From Enoplolaimus lenunculus (Eukaryota; Nematoda; Enoplea; Enoplida; Thoracostomopsidae), in contig JASANG010000076.1 in the NCBI GenBank assembly GCA_030248215.1, positions 1-64,000 of the forward strand: 64,000 nt of DNA. Direction: 5' to 3'. Made by a program: the position numbers and the translations under genes. This document shows, piece by piece, positions 53,656-64,000 of the stretch (position 1 is the stretch's first letter; the number at the start of each line of letters is the position of its first letter). The notes under the pieces were generated by a model that did not search any database, had not been told where the DNA came from, and was given only the letters and a program-made list of their open reading frames with translations.

Positions 53656-54870
53656 AGAGGCGGTATTAAAAGAAAAACCCTACAAGACGTGTCTTGAAAT
53701 TGCAAACGCGTGCAATTAATTTTAATGAGGCTAATATTCTAAGCAATCAATAGACCCGACAGAACGAAGGATACGACAACCAACACTTTCGCGATGCTTG
53801 TTTATGTACTGAGGTGGCTGTCCAGTCGAGTAATTAGGATTTCATTTCGGCTGGGGGGATAAAAGCACATCTAAATGTTTGCTTTACGACAGATCGGAGC
53901 GAGCGAGAAATTTTTTTTGACCCCTGCCGGTTGTGTAGCGTATAAAAGTGGCTGTTTACAGGGTTTTTTTTCACAGATTTTGAGGGGATATATTTAGTGT
54001 TTCGCCCCGTTGTATTACGCATCTGAAAGTTGTGTGATTGAGGCGAAAAAGAAAGGTATGCCAAATATTAACGAATGGCGCAAATATTTGTACAAATAAA
54101 AGTTTCAGGGTATTTTGCGGTTAGGTTGTAAATTCGACAGTGACCTTAGGTTGGTTTTCACTGCTGTGAGCGAGTAGACCAAGCGGGTGGGGTGGGCAGT
54201 TGTATTATTGCCAGATTTGTGGACGATGGGCGGAAGTAGCAAACCCTCTCAAATGTTTTCGGAACAATTTTTTAGGTTCCTACCTTACAAATTGTTACTT
54301 CTTTCGTATACGGTTCCTCATTCGCTTGGCTCGGCCTCGAGCCCTTTGTCAACATTTTACTGGATTCAACACTGGGTAGTGAATTACACAAAAGCCAAAG
54401 CGACATCAATTCCGGCCCGTTGCCAGCTCAACATCCAATTGGCATCACAAAAATGGTTCAGGAAAGCTATTCAAAAATTCGACATGACGTAATACAAGCG
54501 CGGTTGAAACTGTCCAAGACGGGGATTAATTTTATCTGGGGGACACAAATAGCACTGGTCCCCTCACAACGGCCCGCACCAATTTAAAGTGGGTACCTAC
54601 TTTGTGGTTTTGAAAATTTATCGAGTCAAAAGAAAACATTTTGATTGACCAGCCGCTGTGCAAGGCGAACCGATCATTAAAGAATTCGTGGACATCAGGA
54701 AAAAGGTATGAGAGTGCAGCATTATAAAGCAAATATAAATGGGTGTCATACCTTGTTTATAACTTTGAAGAAGGAACAAATATGTAAACCGGTTGTTCTG
54801 CTAGTAAATGCAGTGATAACCCGATTGCTGCTGAGTTTGACCAAAATTATTGTTTCGCTATAAAAGCAAT
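53656..54870. other. No gene or repeat recognised
   Basis: Mixed AT-rich sequence with short open frames lacking recognisable motifs. Nothing supportable was found. Confidence 0.4.
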
Positions 54871-55099
54871 GGCCAATGTAAACAACAGGGGCGGAACAGT
54901 ATTATAAGCATATTCGTAAGCCTAAACCTAAACGTAAACCTAAGCGTAAGAATGATCATATTCCTAAACCTACGCATAAGAATGAGCATATTCCTAAGCC
55001 TAAGCCTAAGCCTAACCAAGCAAAAAACAGTCTAAAGCTTAAGCTTACTCTTTTCTAGTCCCACAGAAAAACGTTCCGCCCCTGATCTTTACATGGACC
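54871..55099. mobile_element. TTAGGC-cored miniature element, family A, long form
   Basis: Left end ggccaatgtaaacaacaggg and right end cgcccctgatctttacatgg. The core has several hexamer runs (cctaagcctaagcctaagcc) interleaved with the repeated spacer gcataagaatgagcatattc. A copy of tttcgctataaaagcaatg lies directly before the element and again (aagtaatg) at about 55138, beyond it. Confidence 0.7.
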
Positions 55100-55440
55100 A
55101 AGCGCATTCCAGGCCGAGTAGGCCTAAACTTTAATGTTTCGCTATAAAAGTAATGCACAGTCCAGTTTTAATATTTTACTCAAAATTGTTTTAAAACTCT
55201 TAATAGAATAGTCAGTTAAAATTAATAAAAATTTTCAAACAAGCGAACATCAGCAGCGGCACCTACGAGTCTCTGCAATTCTACGAAGTATATATATAGT
55301 AAATTTAGTGCAAAAATTTCAGAAAAACATCGATAATAACCACCTGTTTTTTTGAGAAACGAAATCTTTATACTCAAGTGAATGTAGCTGTTTGCGTTGA
55401 GTTGAAGATACGAACAAAAGTTGAAAAACAAAATTAAATG

Positions 55441-55680
55441 TACACTGTAAATTCCAGTGAGTTGGTTTCAATTCAGACTGAGCTGCATCACTGAGTTAAG
55501 ACTATCAGAACTCATAATTCTGAGTTGATATAACTCGTTCTGATTTAATTTATCAACTTTTTCGGAATGGAATCAACTTAGAGTGAAAATCAACTCAACT
55601 AAGAGTGAGGACAAGTTTGCTGTTATTGTGTATCAGATTCAAAAACGCCGTTTTTTGCGGTTTAACTGAACACTGCAAAA
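55441..55680. mobile_element. Foldback element family L, second copy
   Basis: Left end acactgtaaattccagtgag, interior gagttga/tcaactc palindromes, right end eroded near aactgaacactgcaaaaac. Confidence 0.55.
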
Positions 55681-56140
55681 ACAATTGAAAAATGTTAAAC
55701 TTTGCTAAAAACATTTGAATGATTTGTTGACTGATCAGCGAATTTATCCATTCTATTTTCAATATATATTCCAAATTTTACCATATCAAGTGTCAAAACT
55801 CAATCCGACCATGAAATTAAAAATGACTCAAATTCTAAAACACGGACAAATCGATAATTGTCAATATTTACATTTAAATATAATAAATATATTCGAAAAA
55901 CTTTGTTTAAATTTCAAATTAGATTTACTATATTTGTTCAATTTAACAAACTTTTGAGTAAAAACATTATCGCTTGATTATTTACAAAGTCACATTTTCG
56001 AATCCAAATAATGCATTGGCTGACCAATGGGGGTTCACCAATGTATACGTATACTTCAACAGGGACTAAAACCAAAATTTTGTGTTACAATTTAGTGCCC
56101 AAAACTGCGCGAAATTCTCGCTCTATTCCATCGCTATCTT

Positions 56141-56328
56141 GGCCAGTGTTACCTTTAGCGCCCTAACGGTTGATTAAGCGTATAAATAAACCTAAGCTTA
56201 AGCGTTGCAAAAGCGTATTCCTAAGTCTAAAGTCTAAACCTAAGCCTAAGCAAAAAATGTCTAAAAATGTAAGTCTACTCTTTTACAGACCCAGCAGAAA
56301 CCGGGACGGCCTTAAAAGTAACATGAGC
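56141..56328. mobile_element. TTAGGC-cored miniature element, family B
   Basis: Left end ggccagtgttacctttagcg, core aaacctaagcttaagcgttg and ctaaacctaagcctaagc, right end cggccttaaaagtaacatga. The gttgcaaaagcgtattc spacer is shared with 5607-5783 and 56626-56870. Confidence 0.65.
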
Positions 56329-56625
56329 GACGATCTTTATCTTTTTCACTGTTATATTTCACGGCCCAATAGAAAAATTTTTCCTGACTTTCAATCTCAC
56401 TATACCATCAATCCTAGGAGCATCTGACCTCTTCTACTTGTATTAAGCAGCGTGTGAATTACGCAGAAACTATAGTTTGCTAGTGAGAAATCCTATTACT
56501 AACTGATGATATGTGCTATACAATGCTGAAAGTACGGCTGTTAAACAAACAGTATAGTACGCTAAACTACCTATGGTAACATTTTAAACCCAAAAGTTAA
56601 AACAGCGACCTGCCACTATTCAAGC

Positions 56626-56870
56626 GGCCAATGTTACTTTAAAGGGCGCAACAGTAGATTATGCGTATTCCTAAGCCTAAGCCTAAGCCTAAGCGTTGCA
56701 AAAACGAGTTCCAAAGCTTAAGCGTAAGCCTAAGCGTTGCAAAAACGTGTTCCAAAGCCTAAGCGTAAGCCTATGCGTAAGCCTAAGCAAAAAATGTAAT
56801 CTAAAATATAAACCCCTACTCTTTTATGGACCTACCAGAAACCTGGGCGCCCCTTAAAGTAATATGAGCC
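56626..56870. mobile_element. TTAGGC-cored miniature element, family B, long core
   Basis: Left end ggccaatgttactttaaagg and right end gccccttaaagtaatatgag are strong inverted repeats. The core has cctaagcctaagcctaagcc plus two tandem copies of the unit containing gcgttgcaaaaacg and ttccaaagc(c/t)taagcgtaa. The core grew by unit duplication. Confidence 0.75.
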
Positions 56871-57379
56871 ATTCAAATTATAAGACTTTAAGTTGTAAAT
56901 TTAAACTACAACCATGAGCAAAAAAGCGTTCACGAACGCTGACGTGTCATAAATCAATCGGATACTTGCTAAACGTTAAAACCTGCCTGAAATAATAATT
57001 TAAATTCCGCTATGGACCTTGGGCCCAACTCTATGATTTCACTTCAACGTCGTATAAACTTTGATTAAAAGATTTGAACAGCTTTCTGGAGCGAGTTAGA
57101 ATTCGTCAAGCTATTAAGCTTGAAATATAGACCATAATTTTTTATTTGTTAAAAAGTGTTGGGGGTATATTTCACCACATGGTTCCCCTGGTTTTCTGCC
57201 GTTGATCGAACTACAAAATAGCCATCGTAGTTAGGATAGAAAGCTAAACTTTTTACTGACATATTTCAATAAACTTTAGCTAATCTATAAACATGCCAGT
57301 TTTCGGTCCACAGGGATATCCTAGAAGTTGAACCGCTGGTTGCAACAGTAGACATTGAGACTTGAAACGGCGAAAATAG

Positions 57380-57510
57380 GCCAATGAATAGAACAGGGCC
57401 GTTACGAAGACTAAGTCTAAAACTTTAGCAAAAAATTAGCCTGAAGCTTAAGCTTAATACTCTATTGTAGACTCGCAGAAAAACATTTCGTCCGTAGTCT
57501 TTGGGTCCAA
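57380..57510. mobile_element. TTAGGC-cored miniature element, family A, short
   Basis: Left end ggccaatgaatagaacaggg, box agcctgaagcttaagcttaa, right end acatttcgtccgtagtcttt. Almost no hexamer core remains. Confidence 0.55.
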
Positions 57511-57904
57511 AAATAAGTGGTTGCCTCCCAAGAAAACGAGCATACACTTTGTAAAAACCATTTAAAAATTTTATCAGGGTCGAATGAAATTTTTATCCCA
57601 AACCAAACATAAGGTGCCATATCATTCACAAGTTACCATATCCATCTTTGTTTAGAGTCAAAATAGGAATAAGGCACGTAACCAGTTCAACGTGGCGCAA
57701 AACTTTTAGCAGGGGCACGTATGGATTAAAATGGCATACAACAAACTATGCTAACACTTTTGTTGCGTTGGACAGGCAAAATTACCGCTTAACACCGGCT
57801 ACTGCTGGTCAGATAAAACTCAACTAATTTCTTGATATTAGCTGTAAGCTCCGTAATACTAATGTAGACCCAAAAACCTGCCCGAAAACAGAATTATATT
57901 TTGT

Positions 57905-57990
57905 GTCCTGTGTCAAATCTATATATACATGTATATAATATATACATATATATATATATTTATATATATACATATATATATATATTACAC
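57905..57990. repeat. TA-rich microsatellite
   Basis: Runs of atatat and tatatacatatata over about 80 bases. A second TA-rich block lies at 63565-63650. Confidence 0.9.
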
Positions 57991-58484
57991 TAAATATTAG
58001 GGTAATTTGAATGCTCCCAACGGTATTAAACTCCTTACTACTGCTTTTACAGCAACGCTTCTTCTGAATGAAAGACTGGGCCACCAAAACGCTACTACGA
58101 ATCATTTGCGTTCGGTTGAAATGGCTCGAACCGAGTTTTCTCAAACATATCTATTTCGATGTCTTTTAATCCCCGGTGGAATTTTCTCAAACCAAATACA
58201 TGCGCATGTGACCCGTGTTCTTCATTTTGGTGACCGCGCGGCAAAGAACGAACGGTAGTGAGATGGGGGGGGTGAGACGACGTCTGGTCCGTGTTTGAAA
58301 TTGATTTTGCCCGGTAGAGGCATTGTATTCAATGATCGTTAACGGTTAGTCAATTTTATTATTTTTAAGAGTTAATATTTTGGTGGTTATTGGTGCCAAC
58401 CCCAACTAATCGAACGCTATGGGTACATCAAGGGTTTAATATCTACTTTCAGTTCTAATATTCATCTATATCTGCTGGACGCTA

Positions 58485-58655
58485 GCAGATCCAGACGGTG
58501 GGAGGGGAAGCGGGCCCGTTAGAAAATTTTGCGATAAAATGATACAGGTCTCTCCTATCTACAATTTTCGCCTTCAGAAAATTAGAAAAATTACGTTTCG
58601 TAACGTTTGTGCCAACTCGCCTCCTACGTCAGAATTATGTGGATCCGACGCTGCC
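58485..58655. mobile_element. Family F element
   Basis: Left end gctagcagatccagacggtg, interior ttgcgataaaatgatacagg and acaattttcgccttcagaaa, right end gtggatccgacgctgcc. Confidence 0.5.
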
Positions 58656-58659
58656 GCTA

Positions 58660-61480
58660 GGTCGTTATTCTTGATGGTTGTATTGATATTGAGATGCTTA
58701 AAGGTCGTTTTATTTTTACGAGCAAACCATGCCATACCAAATCACCTTTATAGATTCATTTCGTAGAAGATACCACAATGTGCTTGCTTTCAAGCCATGT
58801 CAAAATTTATAAAGTTAAATTGTGTACAAATAAACCGACACTTTAGCGCCAGTATTACACCGCTGCACCGGGTCTAAAAATTGATCTGAGTATTTTGATA
58901 TAAACCGTTTTATCATTGAATATTTACAAACGTAATAATTACATAGCTACGATTTTTCATACTGTTAAGTCGTCCAAATTGCAACAGAATGGGCATTCTG
59001 TCGGTCGGTCGGATGGATACTATAGACGTGTAGTTTTTGTATAATTTTCAGTAAACCATTGGTAGCCAATTTGCTGGTCTGTTTCATACTTTAAAGCCAC
59101 AAGTAAGACAAAATAAAACAGCCTTTATAAAAAAAGTTTTTTAAACACACAAATATCCAGCTATATCCACTTCTAGTATATGTTACTTTAAGATTTTCGC
59201 AATTTGTTGAAATGCAATCCTACATTTGGTCCCAGTACACTTCCCTGTACAATCTTAAATGTTTTGTAAGCCTTTGACTTTTAAGTGTTTATTTAAACCT
59301 AAGCCTTTGCCTATGCGTTTATTTAAGCCTAAGCCTAAGAAAAAACCTCTTGTACGCACACATTTACGTTTATGCTTAGGCATATGTTTAGGAAAAGGCT
59401 GACCTAGACACATGCATTTACATATGCCTTTATCCAAAATCATCGGCTGAGCATAAGCCGAAGTCTTTTTCGTAAATGTGGAGGAAACGTGCACAAGAGG
59501 AAACCGTTTGTAATTTCTAATTTTAGACCATTATAACGGGCACAATTTGCCAAAATATAACAAAATCATGAGTTTTGCCGTGATTCTGCGTTTAAATATC
59601 TACAAAACTGTACGACATTTCAAATTTAATAAGTAATATGCCAGCCTAAAGGAATAAAGGTCAAGAATATAAATGCTAGAAATCAGCAGATTAAAACGCA
59701 AAATACTCCTCGAATGGCTTTGACCATACGAGTCTTACAGTTTTGTGCCGGTATCATTCACAGGGTGACATCGTCCGGTGGTCACAAACTGGCGATTTCT
59801 AATAGTTAGCTACCAATTTTACGCGGTTCGCTGAAGATGAAGCCAAAATTGCAATATATTTAGCAAAATTTTATAATTAAACTTTCATATAAGAACGATA
59901 CTGTTGCGTTCTCGTTTGCAAGCCAGTCCATTACTATTGTGAAGTGGATAATTTTAGAATGAAACGGCATTATGAGATTGAATGTTTACTACGCTATGAT
60001 GCGTTTCGAAACGAAAACAAAAAAGGAAATGAAATATATTTCCGGTATTTTGGATTTGATTTCAAACCGTTACTACACAACGTTTATATTTCTAAACGAG
60101 ACAAGAATGTTTTGATTTCCTGATGCGAATCAGGGGTTATGAAGTTTTTCGACTCCGCCATTGGTCATCCGCAATAGCGGCTATTGCTCAAACGGTACTT
60201 GGTCAGTTTCACCGAACCACTGGTGTTGATTTGATAGAAGACAACAATTTTTCCTACATTACTATTTATTCTTTGTTTAAGCCTAAGCCAAAGTTCAACG
60301 TTAAACCTAAGCCTAAAGCGCATTTAATTTCATTCCAATCCTATGTGACGGAGTAGAAGTTTTGTGGGTTTCGTAAATACGGCCACATAAAAGGATGTAT
60401 ATTCTATTTATTTTCAAAATCACGCTCATGGAAATAGTTATTAACTGGAACGACGGGTCGTTGTTAAATTTCTAAGGGTATCAAACCAATTTGGCACCAG
60501 GAGTTACCAGCAAATAAATATGCCAGAAATTAATTAAATGCCAAGAAAATTTAGGTACTTAAGATTCAGAATGTTCATGACGTTAAAATGACTTTGCTTA
60601 GGTCAAATCAGTAAAACAAACCCTTATTTTTGTGCTTCATATATGCGCTCGTAGCTTTAGAGGGCAGCCGTCAACACTCAGGTGCCCCCTGTACATATAT
60701 TCAGCCCATTCCTAGGTTCGCTTTAGCCATGTTTGTAGATTTTATCAAACCGCCGAATCCCTGCTATGAAATTGAGTGGCTAAAGGCCAGTCTCGTATGG
60801 ACACCATTGTGTGGAGACCAAAACAATTCAGAGACGATACGAGGGATTATGATACGAGGGGTTTCACTAGACTTACAAAGTAAGCCAAAGGTTTTCCAGG
60901 AGGTCAAAATTTTTCTAAGGCTGAACATCCTATCCCTCTGGCCACGGACTGGCTACAATCCTTTTCACATGTTGAGGGTAAGCGTGAATACATCTACTGA
61001 ACGCAACTTATTCTGCAGAACAAAGTTGCAAACCTCAAGTGATACATACGGTGACACAGTCTCAAACCAAGCCAAAATCATATGATATTGAATATCAATA
61101 GCTTATTAATCTGCGACAAGGGTAACTTTGCCCAGTATAAGAATGCTAATACATATCCTGTGTTTTCGCTAAACACAACGCTAATAGAAAACTATATAAA
61201 ATAAGATAAATCTTAGCTAATATTCAATATTTATTCATTAGCTTGATTTAAGGCAAGGCCCAAAGACTCGAAACATTCTTAGAATTTATGCGTGGCAACA
61301 ACTACTAAAGCCGAATGTCAATTCGTTGGTTTGAAACTAGGCAGGGTCATAGCCAGGGGTGGCCAGGAAAGGGTGACGACCCTTGTGACAGCAGGTTTGA
61401 GGAAGCTTTTCAGCTGCTAAAGTTGTGTCCAACGTTAATTGGGTACCTAGTGAGAAATATTGGGTGTATGGGGATGCTAT
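58660..61480. other. Gene-poor stretch with scattered CCTAAG tracts
   Basis: TTAGGC/CCTAAG tracts occur at 59270-59400 (tatttaagcctaagcctaag, cgtttatgcttaggcatatg) and 60270-60325 (gtttaagcctaagccaaagt). A family D-like fragment (tccctctggccacggactgg) lies near 60930-60955. No coding gene was found; the open frame at 60630-61085 shows no recognisable motif. Confidence 0.4.
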
Positions 61481-61494
61481 AGACTAAAATATTT

Positions 61495-61570
61495 ATGCTT
61501 TATTCTTAGGATTGGCTTAGGTTTGGGCTTATGTTTAGGTTTAATAGGCAGGCTCCTATACCATGGATGC
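61495..61570. repeat. TTAGGC-like tract
   Basis: Reads attcttaggattggcttagg then tttgggcttatgtttaggtt. Family ends not recognised. Confidence 0.5.
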
Positions 61571-62021
61571 ACGTTTTAATACAGCGTAACCCCTTTCTTA
61601 AATCCTGGCTAAACCCCTTAACTACAGAAATTGACACGGAAATATGGAACCTAGGATGGGCCATAGGGGTACCCACGTGTCCAAAGCTCCATTAGTGTTC
61701 TTGGAGTCCACCAACTCTATTCATTTCGACGCAGATCGGCCGTTTTAAAAAGCAAGAAACTGCGCAAACGGTAACTTTTTTTGCGTCAACTCTGCCAATC
61801 CGACAATTTCACACGCTTTTACCTGCCGTTGTCTTATACAAAGCTTTAAAAATATTTCTCCTTTGCTCCGACCACACGGCAAAAGGTCTCCTTGAAACTT
61901 TCATTAAATTTTATGCCCCTCCAAGCGAAATCATGCCTGATACACTGACCAAAAGTGTTTTTGGGAACCTGTACGATTAAGCCATCAGCGAGCATACGCC
62001 GCCTAAACCGTAACCTAAGCC

Positions 62022-62209
62022 GGCTCATGTTAAGATCAGGGGCGGAACGTTTTTCTGTGGGACTGCAATACCGTAATCTTAAGCTTTAGACTAATTTTTG
62101 CTTGGCTTAGGCTTAGGCTTAGGCTTTAGAATATGCACGTTCTTGCGCTTAGGTTTAGGCTTAGGAATATGCTCATAATACTGCTCCACCCATGTTCTTT
62201 ACATTCACC
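62022..62209. mobile_element. TTAGGC-cored miniature element, family A
   Basis: Left end ggctcatgttaagatcaggg with cggaacgtttttctgtggga, the inverted family A right end; box aatcttaagctttagactaa; core cttggcttaggcttaggctt and cgcttaggtttaggcttagg; right end ctgctccacccatgttcttt. Orientation opposite to 54871-55099. Confidence 0.7.
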
Positions 62210-62934
62210 CCTAAGCCTAATGCTAGCAGTGAAAAGTGATCACAGTACGCAGTAGCACGTTTCAGGCACAATTACCATTGACTCATTTCTGTCCAACTAA
62301 AAAGACAAACAAACCAACAAGTGTTCGTATATATGCTAATCGACCTGAGGTTCAAACCAAGCTTAAGCGAATAGCAAAACCGACTGAGCCTATGCAAATG
62401 AGATAAAGATATATCTGAAGTTTCTAGAAAGACAAAAGCAAATTAGCAAGCTTCAAAATATTCTGGCGTCCAAATATCGCTCATGCATTCTCAGAAACAC
62501 TTTAAATCAAAGGCTGCCCCGTTTTGAACTGAATTCTCAGCTATACATTACCTGCAAACAATAGGCGGAGTTTTGTAGACAAGCGTACTTAAACGCTTGA
62601 CTCCAGAGTCTGCATTAAGCTGTGATAGTAACAAATTACCTTAAACGAGAATTTCCGGTTTCAAATTGTTTTTAGACCTTTACGAAGCAAAATTTATTTT
62701 CTAAACTTTAACAGTGATTATATACGGTTGATTGTTAGTTAGTACCGACAAGAACGAAAGACTTCAATGGCCGCAACTGGGTGAAGGATTGGGCCTGGCT
62801 TTCATGTGGTCACCTTCGCACCCCTTCCGCCCAGCAAAAGTGTCTGTTTAACTATGCTCGGTTGCGGATTGAAGACATGGGTTTGTTTCAAAATCAACCG
62901 GTGCACCCCTTTTTACATTTAATTTACTGGACGT

Positions 62935-63250
62935 TTTTTTCATTTAATTTAATTCCTATTCACACGTGCAAGTTTTTGCAGAGCGAGAACTCGCAGCTGC
63001 AACTTGCAAGAAATACTTGCAGCTGGAAGTATTTTCAAAGGAACATTCCTGTTTAGCAATCAAACTGCAGGTGCAAGAAATTCAAGCAATTTGCAACTGC
63101 ATTCACAAGTGTGAATTAAATTAAATACCATTAATTCCAGTGAATAATTTGCAGCTGCAAGAACTTCAAGGCTGCTTTGTGCCCAAACTTGCACGTGCAA
63201 GTGGCACGTGCAAGTTTTGGCTGCAAAAACTTGCACGCTTGAATAAGGCT
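62935..63250. mobile_element. Foldback element rich in CTTGCACGTGCAAG
   Basis: Left part tttaatttaattcctattca with cacgtgcaagtttttgcag; near 63105 the inverted counterpart cattcacaagtgtgaattaa with attaaa. Inside and to the right are palindromes such as acttgcacgtgcaagtggca and many cttgcagctg motifs. Probably two nested foldback units. No gene. Confidence 0.6.
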
Positions 63251-63564
63251 TTACTGGCACAAACGCCGTTTAATCAGTAACCTAAAAACATTTTAAAACA
63301 GAGACAGTTGTCTGTGTACATCAGATCACTGCAGCTTGTAAGAAAGGGAACGACCCTTACAAGTTTAAAATAGCACCCGTCCCACCGGTAGGAGGTCCAG
63401 AAATTTCTGACGCGGATGGACGTGTAATATATAAGGTGAAAGTACCTCCGCAAGCGAGAATGACAATACCCTAATACTTTTAGCTCAATAAAATTAAGTC
63501 CCAAATCTATGGAAGGCGTCATTTTGTTTCTTAAATTAGGTTTCATACTTCCCAGAATGCCTAA

Positions 63565-63650
63565 AGTAGTCTATATTATATATACAATATATGCATATAT
63601 ATGTATAATATATTATATATCATATATTTATATATATATATGTATGCAAC
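63565..63650. repeat. TA-rich microsatellite
   Basis: tatatatgtataatatattat and related alternation over about 80 bases. Confidence 0.9.
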
Positions 63651-64000
63651 CCACCACTAACACATCGTCGTATGCCCCCAAGATTGACCTCGCTATTGTG
63701 CATAAAAGTTTATGGTTGTGCACCCACCTAAATTATCTTCATATCCCCTCAGTTAAAATATGCTGCCCAATCCTCAAGGGCCAAGCAAACAAAATTGAGG
63801 TACACCTTGCTACGCAAGATTAGCAGCATTGCGCACGCTATCATCATAGATTCACCAAATAGGTTCTCTAAACTTGACATGAGCATTGTCAGGATTTACA
63901 TTTCGAGAGGGTATAACTGTCAACCAACGTTCATTGGATTTACGGGCGAGTATAACGAGCGACAAAAAAATTTCAACTTCTTTAATTCAAAATGTGGCTA

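Noticed and set aside
60630-61085. A 151-codon open frame as a gene
   Set aside because: No recognisable motif, and it runs across a family D-like fragment; composition looks noncoding.

Overview
This is AT-rich metazoan nuclear DNA, shown by two multi-exon genes with GT-AG introns, one intronless gene, tRNA-derived SINEs, a LINE remnant and many short inverted-repeat elements. The phylum is uncertain. A conspicuous feature is short tracts of TTAGGC (CCTAAG on the other strand), the nematode telomere hexamer, inside most of the dispersed elements. That hints at a nematode or related ecdysozoan, but it is weak evidence because the tracts belong to transposon-like repeats and not to a chromosome end.

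Three protein genes were found. (1) 266-1999, plus strand: an intronless homologue of DCAF4, a WD-repeat substrate receptor of CUL4-DDB1 ubiquitin ligases. (2) 5955-9676, plus strand: CRIPT, a small zinc-ribbon-like protein, assembled from four exons including a 16-base first coding exon. (3) 10960-41904, minus strand: a complete plexin (semaphorin receptor), assembled by eye from 32 exons with consistent splice phases into a 2245-residue reading frame. It runs signal peptide, sema, PSI1, IPT1, PSI2, IPT2, PSI3, IPT3-6, transmembrane helix, split RasGAP-like domain with an inserted Rho-binding domain, stop. CRIPT and plexin are convergent, their stop codons about 1.3 kb apart.

The plexin introns and intergenic DNA are full of repeats. 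There is a 24-bp satellite-like array (17660-19290) and a ~70-bp array (16640-17240) in two consecutive plexin introns, and a 28-bp minisatellite in the last CRIPT intron. There are at least four copies of a tRNA-derived SINE and about a dozen families of short inverted-terminal-repeat elements. Three of those families have unrelated ends yet share a TTAGGC/CCTAAG core.

From 41905 to 64000 no gene is recognisable; the stretch is a gene desert of miniature elements, one 22-bp GC-rich minisatellite and TA microsatellites.

The genes do not form a pathway. The points most worth checking are the TTAGGC-cored element families, the altered arginine-finger segment in the plexin GAP domain, and a plexin-specific insertion carrying a furin-like RSKR site. 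All exon calls are manual readings with no transcript support.
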